From Rhynchonema sp. JSB1_4 (lineage: Eukaryota; Nematoda; Chromadorea; Monhysterida; Xyalidae), in contig JASAMV010003776.1 in assembly GCA_030248065.1 (NCBI GenBank), forward strand, positions 1 through 64,000: a stretch of 64,000 nucleotides of DNA, in the 5' to 3' direction. The notes under the pieces are model-generated. The model did no database searches. It was given only the letters and a program-made list of their open reading frames with translations, and was not told the DNA's origin. Positions 33,716 to 45,374 of this stretch are shown here, in pieces (within the stretch, counting starts at the first letter, position 1; each line of letters begins with the position of its first letter). A program made the position numbers and the translations under genes.

Positions 33716-36157
33716 ACATACAGTATAAACACGTGCACTCCGTTTTGGACACAATGGGATTGCAGATTCTCGTTGTTTTCAGTTGTTTGGAAAGCTGAGC
33801 ACGAAAGTTTCTGAAGAAACCTGTACAAATTTAGCACGCAAATTGATTGCGCAAATAAAGATAAGCGTGTTATGCTTGGCACACTGTTCTTGGAATTCTG
33901 CAACATCGAAAACACATAGAGAGTCAAAACTTTCTCTCTAGCAATGGCAACAAAAATCACCATCCGAGCAGCGCTGAGGGCCCAAACCCGCAAAAAAATA
34001 GGATCAGTTCTAATCAGAAAATGCGGGTTGCGGCCATTTGGCCCCACCCGAACCCGCACGCTGCTATGTAAGACACTCTCCGTGCGTGCGGCCGCCCCCC
34101 ATCCCACCCACCCGCATTCCTGTCTCACAATGCCAGTGCGGTTCCCTGTGCCCCAACCCGCACCCCATGCATTTAGGCCGCCTTAGCGACGTGGCTGGCG
34201 TCCCCAGGCTGACGTGAATGCGTATCGAACGAGACATCGCCATATCCATCCCGTTGACCGCACCCGGACGCGGTGACGGACAATCACCAACCCATCATCT
34301 GTTCTAAACTGTTGACAATATGTACTGATGCCAATATGCACTCTGAGCCCGGCATTTGCCGTTTGACGAGGACGAGGATTAATGCATAATTTTCAGTTCT
34401 GTTAACATGTCCTGTGATCTGTCCTGATGTCCGTGATCTTTCTCTCTCCTTGGCGCTTTTTGTAGCTTTTATTTGCTGTGGTTTTGTTATAACCAGTGTT
34501 GTAACTATTTCTATTTCCGTAATTATCCCACCCGGTCTTGCAACTGTGCTTCTATCACTAATTTACGTGCATGGTCTTATGCGTCATTGAGAGCAACAAA
34601 ACAAACAAACCAACCCAAGTTATGGATCATGGACACAGCTGGACTTGGACACATCAAACAAGCGAACGGACATGTTGACCAGCGGCCCATCACGGAGTAA
34701 CTTGGTCAATATTGATGGTGCGCAGATTCACAACGCAATTTTGATGGATTTTCATTGGACAATGCGTGTCTGAAAGCAGGATTTCAGCTGTGTTTGGTAA
34801 ATTTTAGTCGCAACAAATAACACGCGAATGGTGAAGATGTAAGAAAATGAAGAAGTCAAAACAAACAAATGAAACGCACAACGCACGCAAGGCAGCGACA
34901 CAGTGCTGGGCTGACCAATGGCCAAGAGGGCATTTGGGGGCAGACTGTTTGTTTGTGAGGTGGCGTGATATCTGGGCACAGCCAGTCAGTTAATGGGTAC
35001 TAACCCTTGCACAGTGTTGTTGTGTGTTGCAGTCACCCAAAAACAAAAGCAAAAGAAATATGCGTGTGCTGCCTGCTTTGCTCACACACAGAGCAGCAAA
35101 CAGTGGAACCAAATCGGAATGAGGTGAGGCATTAACACACAACACGCAACAATCACACATGTATCTTGCAATAGCGGATCCGGGGCTGTGACACACAGAG
35201 GGGCTCATCCCTCTTTGACTTGGCTTCGGAGCTGAACAAGATCGATGGGGCCTCTCTTGCCGATATGCATACTTTTGCGCACAATAAAATACTGTTTCAA
35301 ATCCAGAGAACAGCAGTGGATAAAAACGACTTTTGGAATAGCACCTGGTGGGTACTTGACGGTCAACCTCAGTCAGTGCCTTGCGGAGTCTTTGACAGCC
35401 CTGCCAATTGAGCTATGTATGAGACTGCTTGGTTCTGAGTTCTCTGATCATGTTTGCTTCGTTTAGCACCTACCGTGACCAAAAACGCCAAGCAGCGTGA
35501 CGAACCGCTTTCAGAGTGTGATGTTTTCTATTTGCGGGGAATCCTTGTGGCTTCTATCGTGCACAAAAGCCGAAATATAGGCGGCAATCATTACGTTATC
35601 AGGCGCATGTCTGCGATCTTTTTAAAATTTGAAGTTGACAAACTTGGGAAAAATCTGCAATGCAATATTCGTAATGAGGCATTCAACGAACAAGATGTAT
35701 TTTCCAATTGACGCGCCTCTAATTTGACACAAACATCGAATCCACCCGAGATGGGTAGTCAGATCAAATCAAGATGTTCTTTTTTAAACTTCGGTGGTTC
35801 TTGGCTATTGTTGATGCATGTATGGAATCATATCAGTGTTCGGATCTGTCATTAATGGATGTGCGCCCCTGCTCGGACGTTGTTACGATCCCGGATCCGC
35901 CACCACCACCAGGCAGGTGGGGTGACACCACACAACCCACATACATGATTTCGCACGCAGACGACAGACGTACCGTGATGTAGTTGACGCACGGTGAGTA
36001 CTAATGGGTTGAATAGCGCCCGCATGCCACAATTACACGCAATCGTGCTCGTGTGCTTGCGACCAAGGGTGCAATCCGTTTGTGCGATTGCGGAAAATCA
36101 AAGCGTGAAAATGCGCATCATGATAATTTCAGCTCCACGTCGGTTAATCAACATTAA

Positions 36158-36970
36158 CTGAGATTTTTTAACTGCGCGAATTTGCAGCAAACTACCGTTC
36201 TTGTTTTTAGCTAGAAAATAATTTAAAAAAACGGGCTTATTTCCAATGAGAACTAGGGACTGGAAGATCGTGTGGGGAAGTAGCTGTTTCCGGTGCCGGG
36301 AATTTCCCAATGTTTCCCATCAGCGCTTTCCGCTGTTGTGTTGCACGGGTGCGTGCATAACTGAGCCGTTGGGCCATGCTTTGTTGCAAAGAAGATGTGC
36401 ATTAGAAGGTCAACCAACCCCTGGGACTTTTTGGAACACGTCTGTTTTCAGACTTTGAAACGAAACATTCATCCCAAATACATACAAAGTACCCAGGGGA
36501 CTGATTTGGAATTCCCGGAAATTCAGAGAATGCTCTCGTCTCGTGAGGTCGGAGCACACCACTCCGAAACAAAAACCCAGTTGGGAGCTTATTCACACAA
36601 CACAGATTCAGCAGGCTTATTTTTGTTACAAAGCTATATCAGAAAAATCTGTGCAAAACACAACTACAGAATTAATGGGAAACTAGTGCTGCACACCTGC
36701 CAAATATACATTTCTATTCGTGCCGTACTCTTGAGAAACGTGCTGCTTGCAAATGGCAAAACTGAAATTAAGTACAGGGAAGAAAAACATCAAGATCATC
36801 TTGGTACATTGCTATGTATGTACGTAACAAACCAGTCGCGGTCCCCAGACATCAGAGGCGTCTATACCTCCTCACTGATAAGATGATAAGCAGAAACGCT
36901 GTTTCCTGTATGCTGTAGTATGGATACATTAATTGTTTGCATCTGTATATTTCGTCGCACACTTTTCAAG
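36158..36970. other. Unassigned stretch
   Basis: A 163-codon plus ORF (36395-36886) has no domain, no start context and unremarkable composition; I do not call it a gene. Confidence 0.4.
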
Positions 36971-37195
36971 GGGTGATATTTTCGAAACGGTGTAAAGGTC
37001 AGTTGGGTGTAAAGGTCGGTGGAAAGCTCGGTCGACAGCTCGTGTGATAGGCCTCGGTGTAAACTTGAAACATTCCACGTTAATAACAGGCAATGTTTCA
37101 CGTTTAAACCGAGCTACGCCGACCGAGCTTTCGACCGAACTTTACACCGACCTTTACGCCCAACTGACCTTTACACCGTTTCGAAAATTCCACCC
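36971..37195. mobile_element. GGGTG fold-back MITE, copy b
   Basis: GGGTGATATTTTCGAAACGG at the left, complement at the right. The AAG target is duplicated (36968-36970, 37196-37198). It lies 45 bp upstream of the first macrodomain gene's ATG, so it may sit in that gene's promoter or 5' UTR. Confidence 0.88.
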
Positions 37196-37239
37196 AAGGA
37201 CGGAGGTAGGGCGAAACCTGACCTGGAAAAATAACGATC

Positions 37240-38867
37240 ATGAACGGTCCTTATGACAGCCCGTTCGACAACTGCCGTTATTCGACGGGTCAGACATCGC
37301 CGTCACGTGTCGATTCGGTGCTATCAACAATCACAATTGCACCATCGCGGATCGAAGAAATGATTCGTGTCGACACACTCACAGCGGCACAATTGCATCA
37401 GGTGTGCGCGCAATCATGTCAGGCTGTTTTCTTCATTACCCTTTTGATAAAAAGCTCGATTGTGTTCAGGTCAACATAATGGCGACTGATGTTCAGCGAA
37501 TTTGGTCGTTGATCGACGACGATTTCATTGAGGACGTGTTCTGGTTGCGTACCGGTCCGTCCGTCAAGATGATGTTTCACAACGAATATCAATATGTCTG
37601 GAACCCAGACAAACAATAATTGCAGCCAATATGGCGCAAGACAAACGATGGTTCGTCACGACGCGAACGTTCGCCGAAGTTTTCCCGCGAATTCGGGACA
37701 GCGATGACGAAGGTGAATACGAAACGATATCAATCGCGAGCCGCAGTCGGTCGCCCTCGCCGGTGAGGCTCAAAGTTTGCTGTTTTTTCTCAGCATACAG
37801 CTGGCGGCTCATAATATTGTTGTCAACGCAACTGCCTTGATTCGTGCAACCGCCAGCTGGCTGAATGTCTGCTATGCAAAACACGAAAGTTGCGTGCAAA
37901 CTACTGTGTGCACGGGCTTAGCGCCCGGCGATATTAGCAGATGCGTTAGCAACACTCGTATAGGCCAAAATATTCAATTGAAAAAATACGTCGCCAGCAA
38001 GATCTCTGCAGGTGACAGCACGGAAGAAATCGGGGCCGCGTCCCTCGGCAATTGTAACGAAAGTTCACGAGCGGTGTTTTGGCGCCAAGTTGACTGTGGT
38101 GCAGGGTGACATCACGAACGTCAAGGTGGACGCAATTGTGGTGCCTTGCGGCTCGAACTACAGTCTCACGGGACAAGTCGGTGCGTTGACACGGACACGG
38201 TGATGTTTCACGACAACCTTCATAACCCCTAGAGTTTCATCGACATAATGCTGTGTGTCATTTGTCTGCGACTTCTATATGGTTAAAATTGGGCAACCCA
38301 AATCAAACGTGGAATCTCTTAAACCTAAACTTCGCCATAGGCTGGCGAGTGTTCCAACGCGGTGGCGCGGGCTTTGCGAGCAAGTTACAATCGATCGTCA
38401 AACGCAAGCGGCCTGATGAGCCGGCAGTGGTGATCGAAGCCGAAAACATGGATGCCAAACACGTCATATTCTGCAACAATCAGTCGTGCATCGAACGGGC
38501 CATGTTTGCAAAAAGAGATGACCCCGATGAGTACAGGAAAGCGATCAATCATCCAGTGCACGCGTGCTTTCAACTTGCCAATCGACTTCAAATGTCATCG
38601 ATTGCCTTTCCCGTCCTGCTAAACGAGGCGTTGGTGCATTTTTGTCATTGAATTGGCTTGGATGTTTCATTCCACGAAAAAAAACGAAACATGTGGTCAG
38701 CTTTCAGCGCCGGCTTTTCGAAATCAGCCCTGATTGAAGCGATGGTCGGTTCGATATCCGAGTATCTTTCACACAATTGTTGCAAGACCACGATCAGAGA
38801 AACGCATTTGGTGTTGTATGACAACGAAAGTGTTGAGATTTACCGTAAACTAGTTGGCGAAAAATAA
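37240..38867 (+). CDS. Macrodomain protein 1 (tandem pair)
   Basis: Exons: 37240-37401 (ATG; S/T-rich leader), 37470 to about 37590 (RIWSLIDDDFIEDVFW), about 37623-37762 (RDSDDEGEYETISIASRSRS, an acidic then SR-like stretch), 38012-38180, 38341-38629, 38708-38867 (TAA, AATAAA overlapping). The macrodomain begins in exon 4 with LTVVQGDITNVKVDAIVVPC, keeps a glycine loop (QRGGAGFAS) and ends with GFSKSALIEAMVG and THLVLYDNESVEIYRKL, the last helix/strand of the fold. Macrodomains bind or hydrolyse ADP-ribose groups. Odd points: VPCG stands where the NAAN motif is expected, and the phosphate-loop position reads FPVLLNEAAGF instead of a GxG loop. The junction between exons 2 and 3 is unresolved. 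Catalysis is doubtful; a binding or scaffold role is possible. Confidence 0.75.
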
Positions 38868-39164
38868 AACCACTTTGAATTGTGGGCAGTGGTTTATTAA
38901 AAAACATAACATCGCAAAGTACCTTCGTTATGTACAAAATATACAAGATCAATTAATCTCTGACCTACAGTATATGTATGCTCATGGCGGAGCAATGACG
39001 TATAATGTACTGCACGAAATGATAGCTTTTTTCGGGACGTGACGTAACCGAAAACAACAGATGACGTGAATGAGGTAAAGCACGAACGAGCTGGTAATAT
39101 TGACATGAAGCAGTATATCTGTGCGGCTTAACAAACTTTGTGCCTTTATCGCCCACAAAAAGAC

Positions 39165-40923
39165 ATGGCATTTGACCTGGTCAGTCGGTCATCTTCCCGT
39201 TCATCTATCAGCATCAGTTCGTACATTTCCGAATCGTACCAGGAGATCAAACGGGGACTCAAAGCCATGAAACTCAAGAATTTGCAGCAACTATTAACCG
39301 CTCAGGTGCGGTATACATTCGGCATGTTTTATAATTTCAGAATTTTACGTTATCATTCACTTCTTCGCAGGAAGACCAAGACGAAGGCAATCCAATGAAG
39401 TTGCATTCGGTGCATTTCGGTCATCGACTAACGGTGCTCAAGGGTGACATTTTGACCGCGACCACGGACGTCATTGTGGTTCCGTGCGGACCCAGTTTGA
39501 GCGCAATCGGTTTTGTTGGTGAGATGATCACAATCTTCATGACTTTCTGAAAAATATCTTCTGGAGAATGTCAAATCCCCCCACCCCGGGGGAAGGTACA
39601 GTATTTGGGTTTTGCTGCTGTCTTGAGAGTTGATAATAAAAATACGTGTTTCCTGTAACCAGAAAAATTCTCGAATAACCCTCAATTCGAACATTTGAAG
39701 CCCAATGAACAAATGGGAGCCGAAATAACTTGAAAGCATTAGAAGTCATTCTTGCGAAGCAACTTTTTCGGGCATTTTTGTTTTTTTGCACATTTATTAA
39801 GATGCACGACAGAAAAAAATAATATCCAAAAAACCACCGATTTCCAAAAGTTCCGAATAATCCCCAACGGGATCATCTGAAGGTCGGCATTGTCCGTAAC
39901 CACCGTTGCAGGTAGGCAACTGATGTGGAAAGCTGGGCTTCAATTTCTAACAGAGGCACAACTTCGGTCTGATGAAGAACATTGTCCGAATGCTAAACAA
40001 GGTGAGGAAAAAATTGTTCAACATATTATTCGACATGGCAACTTTTCCCACAGAAACGTTGCTTTTCTTGATTGTTGATTTCTCATTACATACATATGTA
40101 CATACAGTACAACAATGGAACTTGTCAGATGTTGCTGTTGGAGTATCAACATCATTCCGTCGTGGTAATTCGTCTGAAAAAGAGAAATCAACAATCATTG
40201 GGTACACAAATCACTGCCAGCCTGGCATTCTCAAACACACCGTTGCTTTTCTTATGTGCAGCCCTTGTCATGCGCAGTCCAAGCGAATTACCATCGTCGA
40301 TGTTGTTGTTCTGCAGCACTGAACTGTACCGAGAGAATGTGCAGTTCGGTCGTGATGACGTGGATGCATTCGAGCAAGCCATTCGAAAGACGGTGGAAAC
40401 TTGCATGATGGCTGCTGAACTGAGAGGGCTGAAGTCGATCTGCTTCCCTGTTCTCGGCAGCGGCGGGTTCGAATTGTTTCTGAGCACAAGTTTGAGCCGA
40501 TCTCGGCACAAATGAAACATGCTGTCTTGACTTTCAGGCTTTTTTTAAAAATGGGCCAGTGGTCCATTGGTGGCTCTTTGCCAAAAAAATAGTGACTCAT
40601 TTAGCGGCTCAAGTACTGGCTGTCTGAAATTCTACTGGGTCATTGGTGGCACATTTTTTGCCAAAATCTTCTAGCTCATTCAAAATTTTTAGTGGCCCAA
40701 TGAACCACCATTCGTGGCAAAAAACCCTGCTTCATATTCCTTCAGAGCGCGATATCCAAAGAAACTGGCAGTGGAGACGATGGTGAGCGTGTTGTCGATG
40801 TATTTGACGATGAATTGCGGACAAACCACAGTGCAAGATGTGTGCTTGATGCTCTATGACACCGAGAGCATACAGATATTCAGTGAACTTTGTTTATTGT
40901 CGCCTGTCGGGGATGCGATTTGA
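39165..40923 (+). CDS. Macrodomain protein 2 (tandem pair)
   Basis: Exons: 39165-39305 (ATG; SRSSSRSSISISSY leader), 39371-39518, 39912-40001, 40262-40466, 40746-40923 (stop TGA). Junction phases fit, except that the 40001/40262 junction is less certain. The macrodomain starts LTVLKGDILTATTDVIVVPC, continues with VQFGRDDVDAFEQAIRKT, has ICFPVLGSGGARYPKKLAVE across the 40466/40746 junction and ends VCLMLYDTESIQIFSEL. It aligns throughout with the neighbour at 37240-38867. Here the second loop (GSGG) is kept, but the first glycine loop is degenerate (KAGLQFL). Gene 1 ends 298 bp upstream in the same direction, so a tandem duplication is clear. The shared VPCG in place of NAAN suggests the duplication happened in an already divergent lineage. 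Confidence 0.75.
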
Positions 40924-41653
40924 AAGTTGATCTGGAGTTCTCTGCGTCACACCAAGTTTAAGGGGGCGCATTTTTTTCGCTGTTGCGTTACACAATCAGC
41001 TAAAGCCTTTAAACCACGGGGGGTCTGAAACAAATGTAGAGATAGCGTTTAAATACACCTGTTTCCAGGCCCGCGTTTTGTTTCGTGACAAAAAAGCAAT
41101 GTCATCAAGTACATAGATGGCGTGCTTTTCTAACGGGATCATTCGGGTGTTCGGTATCATTTTCATATCGAATCAGTTTCATTTTGCGAATCAGATAGGT
41201 ATCGTAGTCGTATGTACATACATACTGTATATGTACACATACAGTATGTAACAGGCTTTTGTTGTGGGGGATGATTTAATCCTGTGCGCTCTTATTCCGT
41301 TTCCTGATAGAGTGCGTAAGCCAACGGAGCAACGGTCCGGAGACATTGTCGCGCGTTTTGATTTGGTCGCGCGTATGTATGTTCAAAAAAGTTGGGTTTA
41401 GGCTTGGGCTTATGATTGGGCTTAGACTTAGGCTTAGGCCTAAATGTCAGTTTAGGCATAGGCTTAGGCTACCAACTTTTCCTAACAGCCAGAAATGTTG
41501 TAACTTACGTAACGCGCGACCAAGTTACAAAGAGCGACGATGTCTCACAACCGGAGCAAACTTCGGACAGCCAGAATAAATTCAATAAAACAGCAACATT
41601 AAGCAGCAGTTCTACAGCACAAAACAGACGTTATGAACTGAACAAAGCAAGAA
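40924..41653. other. Intergenic, with TTAGGC-like tract at 41395-41470
   Basis: Includes a degenerate GGCTTAGGCTTAGGC tract (second of three in the window) and a small palindrome TACATACAGTATG/TATGTACACATACAGTATG near 41213-41250. No gene is recognised between the macrodomain genes and the receptor's stop codon. Confidence 0.5.
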
Positions 41654-44600
41654 TCACAAGGAAAATATGTAAGCGATGGCAAAATTGACGCTCAAACTGA
41701 GAAAGAAGAACACCAGATCGAGTCTGTAGCAAACGAGCGACCATTCCAGCTCTATGTGACGTCGTTTCAGCTTGTCGCAGTACTTGCGCTGCACGGTCGC
41801 TTCGATGTCGCGCGTTTTGTGCAACAGCTGACGCAGCGTGATGAACAACTTGCACTGGATAGACACCTGGCCCAACCAATCACTCTGCAAAAATACTGAC
41901 TTCATTTTTTAAATTTAAATGTTTTTAAATTGTCCAGTTGCTGAACGTCCCACTCACATCTTGTGGCGTCAGCATCACACTCGCGCTGTTGTTCAGTAGC
42001 CCTAGATTCTGTGCATTCAATGTCGGCGAATGGTCTATCTGTAAGGCAGCAAGCAACTGGTCAAATCGATGTTTCACATCAACTTATGATCCACTTCAGC
42101 AACTGAAAACAACCGGACCCTGAATCCGTAATCTTGCACATCAAAGGGTTTCGTTCCCGGAATCACCAATCGTCTGAGCAATGGCGGCACCGGTGTTGTG
42201 AATCGAGCTCGGCTGTGCAGGACCTGGCACAAATGGTGCATGATTGTATTGCAATATACAGTATATTGCATGCTTGTATTGTATTGCATACTTGTATGAT
42301 TCGAAAAACGTGTGCCACTGTGTCGTGCCATGAAGTGCCAATTAAAGGCCACTTTATACTTCGTCGCGGCTCTCGGCTTCGTCTTAACCTTGGCTTTGGC
42401 ACCTACCCTAGAAAAACCAACCCCCCCTCAAGTTGGCACCCCCCCCGCCCCGTGCTAGTATCTAAAGGCAAACCAGCCGTGCGTTGCACTCTTAGGTTCA
42501 ATGTACATGCATAGGTATAATACATACCTACACTAAATGATAAAAAATGCAACCAACCATAACTCCAACGGCAATAAAAGTCGCGAGCGCCATTATGATA
42601 ATCTCGAGTAGAATGAATGTGCCTGGAATTTTGCGAAAGTAATGAAACGTCACTTTATCTTCTTTCAAATGGGCCATAATCACCAACCGAGCTTCGGGAA
42701 CGAATGAGCACTCTTTGGCATCAGATCCGACACAATCATCAAAATAACTGCCATTGTCAGCAGAGCAGTCAGTCCGATACTGACCTTCTCTGTTCGAGAC
42801 TGTGTTGCGTTGGAGGGCGAAAACACGCCTGAAGTCAGAGATATGCGGGAGATGTGTAATGCGCCTGGACCCGGCCCACAGAAGCGTATTACCTTAACCG
42901 TGGCCTTAACCTGTACGTTAACCTTAACCTTAACAATGTAAACCTTAACCGAATAAAGCTATGTACAACTAATTTTTGCTGCTTGATCGTTTTATGGCGG
43001 CTGATACTTCAGTATCAGTGCAGTATACAACATTTACGTGTCAAAATACAAAAAATGGTTTGGCTTGGCAAGACTTGAGAAACGCGAAGCAGACTGTTAC
43101 GGGTTACTGTAGGTTTAAGTTAACGTTAAGTTAATGTTAATGTTAAGATCAAGGTAATCTGCTTCTGTGGATCGGTCCCTAGTGTCAATGCGTTCTCCTT
43201 TACATCGGCGAACACAGAGTCCTGAGCTATACGATTCCGAGAAAAGTTGTTGTGCAAGACAAAAAAACTCAGATCCCGCAGGCTGACCCATCAGAGCGAG
43301 CGTGGTGATGAAAAAGCTCGGCACCGACAACGTGATGATGTAGTACATTGGTTTGCGAACGAAACTGATCGAATACGTCACTTCGTACCAATAACCGTGC
43401 GTTGCACCGTAGTCGACCAACTCCTCCGTTGAGGTGTAGTTGAGAAGTTGCCATTCTGAAACAGTTAGTCAGCTTTTCTCAGAAGTTTGGTCAGAATTAG
43501 ACCTCCATCATGTCTGGAGGTCGGATGGTGCCTGCTACTTCAGGCTTTAATCCTAACATTTAATCTGAGTTAAGGCTTTCCTTCCATCAATGTTTGGCAA
43601 AAATGTGCCCAAATTTTGGTTGAAGACTGCAAAAAAGAACATGCACAAACGCTGGTTCGAATTCCCGCTTCACTAACCAGTACTTTCCTGAAAGTGTTTG
43701 CTTCTGGCCATCGGTTTGTGTGCCGCCTGAAGCTGTATCTCAGTGGCCGGAAACGCCCACGTGACATAAGTCATGCGGCACACTTGTGCGTCGTGGGGGA
43801 ATTGGCTCACCTGAAGTAATGGCACAAGTTGGTGAGTGAAAATGTGATGTCAGTATGTAGTGAAGGATGGAAGGATGAACTTGTGAAGGATGGTAATCAA
43901 CATGGCCACTATCGTGAAATTTTCAGAGCAAATGCATAATTGTGCAAGTGTGAGCCCAACAGAGCACACAAGGCCAAGCAACTTACATCAAATGTGCAAT
44001 GGAGGGTCAACTGCTCGGTCCGCGACATGAACACGCGACCGTCATATGTTATGGTGATGAATGATGAGTCTTTATCACCGGCGAGCTTTGATTCGAGCCT
44101 GAGTTTGTAAAGTGATCGGGTTTTGCTGCGCCTTTTGAAGCGTTCAGAAAATTCCGACAGGTATAGAGTTGGCACGAACAGTTGATAAATCGTCAAATCC
44201 GGTATCCATGCGACTCCTTGCAGCAGTCGAATTTTTCGGATCCCACCATAACGCATCGGTTCCCATCGCAGTTGCGAATCGAACCAGGACTGGAAATCAA
44301 GGTTCGAAATTGTTGGGACTGTTTACTACTGAACAGTTGCAACTTTTGAAAAATCATAAAAAATAAAAATAATAAATGTCAATACATGTCTTCCCTTACC
44401 ACTTCAAACCATTGCATGATGACGAGAGACTCGCGCGCCTCATCCTGCAATGTAAACAAACAGGGCTCCTTAACCGAGATGTTGTCACAAAATGAAGTGA
44501 AAGGACCGAAACTGACCACAGCAATGATGCTATAAAGTGCCGGATCGAGCGTGACTTGTGTAATCTCGTCGCCCCAACGCATCTCGCGCGAGTAATTCGA

Positions 44601-44684
44601 TGTCAGATCCTTGAACAACTTTTGACGAACCGACACACCGCTCACAATCGGTAGCACAATTAGAACGAGAATGCTGACTTTCAT
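41654..44684 (-). CDS. Cys-loop ligand-gated ion channel subunit 1 (nicotinic-type, non-alpha)
   Basis: Eleven exons: 44684-44517, 44444-44400, 44289-44180, 44098-43987, 43810-43678, 43455-43288, 42828-42688, 42622 to about 42533, 42223 to about 42118, 42039-41958, 41884-41654. It has a signal peptide (MKVSILVLIVLPIVSG); loop D-like WFDSQLRWEP; AWIPDLTIYQ; a cys-loop with exactly 13 residues between the cysteines (C-TFDVSQFPHDAQV-C); TYVTWAFP; TM1 (YYIITLSVPSFFITTLALMG); TM2 beginning TEKVSIGLTALLTMAVILMI; TM3 (GTFILLEIIIMALATF); TM4 (ELEWSLVCYRLDLVFFFLS). Glu at -1' and Leu at 9' of TM2 predict a cation channel. Loop C lacks the vicinal Cys pair, so this is a non-alpha subunit of a pentameric plasma-membrane receptor. 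Frames join cleanly. A paralogue lies at 50780-53307. Confidence 0.9.
42865..43181. mobile_element. MITE with (AACCTT)n arms in receptor intron
   Basis: The left end GGCCCACAGAAGCGTATTACC and the right end GGTAATCTGCTTCTGTGG are inverted; between them are CCTTAACCTTAACC-type repeats at the left and GTTAATGTTAATGTTAAG at the right. It sits in the intron between the TM1 and TM2 exons of cys-loop gene 1. The target duplication is not clear. Confidence 0.72.
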
Positions 44685-44928
44685 GATATCGGATTGGTTT
44701 GGGGATTTGGACTTGGAGGACGGACTGATTTGGAGAAAGAATTCGGATGCTGAATAAAGAACCATTAAGAAAAAAGTGAACGGAGTAGGAAACACTCAAG
44801 ATCAGTCGATGTGACTACCGTACCCAAGGTTGAACTTCTCTAACGGCGAGGGCAGTTGAACCTGAAGCCGTCCAGAAAACCGTGTCTGCGTAAAACGCGC
44901 ATAACACATTTGTGAATATGCACTCTTG

Positions 44929-45167
44929 ATTCATGTGAATCCATTAACTGGCCCACTACCGAGTCTTACACTTACAACAATGGACACATTTCTTGAACAA
45001 CTTTCGCGTCTGGAGCACTTTTGGCCTACAAACGACTTTGGCGAAAAGCGTGTGAAATTGACAATCATGACGGGTGGTGGCCCAGTCCCAATGGATCTAA
45101 TCAACCGGGCCGTAAATTTGAAAAAATCTTCTCGCATTCTGGTTGGGCTTTTTTCGAACGGCTAAAT
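44929..45167 (+). pseudogene. Possible AMP-binding (acyl-CoA synthetase-like) fragment, plus strand
   Basis: A short frame with VKLTIMTGGGPVPMDLINRA resembles the GGAPL...L motif region upstream of the YGxTE motif in adenylate-forming enzymes. It stops after about 40 more codons. The matching next piece appears on the opposite strand immediately downstream (45374-45165), so this would be a rearranged relic. The resemblance is short and could be chance. Confidence 0.3.
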
Positions 45168-45374
45168 CAAGCGAAAAAATAAATGAATCGTCTGGCCACG
45201 GTACTCCCCATATCCGGTTTTACCAAGCGATTGATATTCAAGCCCACCAGGGGCCAAATTTGAGGTCGGAATAAAGTTCGTTTCAGTCATAATGATGTTG
45301 CGAACTTGGATAATCTGGTTACGGCATAAATTACCGAAGAAATGGCGCCTTGAGTGTTTTTTCGTCACAAACAC
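45165..45374 (-). pseudogene. Possible AMP-binding fragment, minus strand
   Basis: A minus frame with IIMTETNFIPTSNLAPGG and EYQSLGKTGYGEY recalls the (Y)GxTE...GSxGK region of adenylate-forming enzymes, i.e. what should follow the plus-strand fragment at 44929-45167. No further enzyme motifs (the YxTGD block) are seen. Confidence 0.3.

Larger units (their letters stand above)
31174..34182. mobile_element. 3-kb composite insertion in right palindrome arm
   Basis: The right arm is interrupted between CCACCTATTTAG and CGACGTGGCTGG; the left arm reads straight through (about 25885). TTAG is duplicated (31170-31173, 34183-34186). It contains a decayed TTGGTCGCAC MITE (about 31594-31807), an older TA MITE at 31978-33715 split by a mariner-like element, and ACCCGCAC-rich sequence at 33970-34170. 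No coding sequence is recognised and the edges carry no inverted repeat. Confidence 0.75.
23910..36157. repeat. Giant imperfect palindrome (12.2 kb)
   Basis: Left arm 23910-28594 and right arm 29224-36157 are inverted copies around a 629-bp spacer. Removing the later insertions with their duplications (left 26604-27646; right 30255-30536 and 31174-34182) leaves arms of about 3635 and 3633 bp. Arms differ by scattered substitutions (about 3-4% where I compared them). Homology stops at both outer edges in TTAATGTTGATTAATC, i.e. at a TTAA. It may be a transposon with very long terminal repeats or an inverted duplication. Confidence 0.92.

Noticed and set aside
23910..36157. Palindrome as an artefact of fold-back sequencing or chimeric reads
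   Set aside because: Arms differ by scattered substitutions and by separate insertions with their own duplications. A haplotype-join artefact remains possible and is noted in the finding.
36395..36886. 163-codon plus-strand ORF as a gene
   Set aside because: No domain, no start or splice context, ordinary composition; length is within chance for this GC content.
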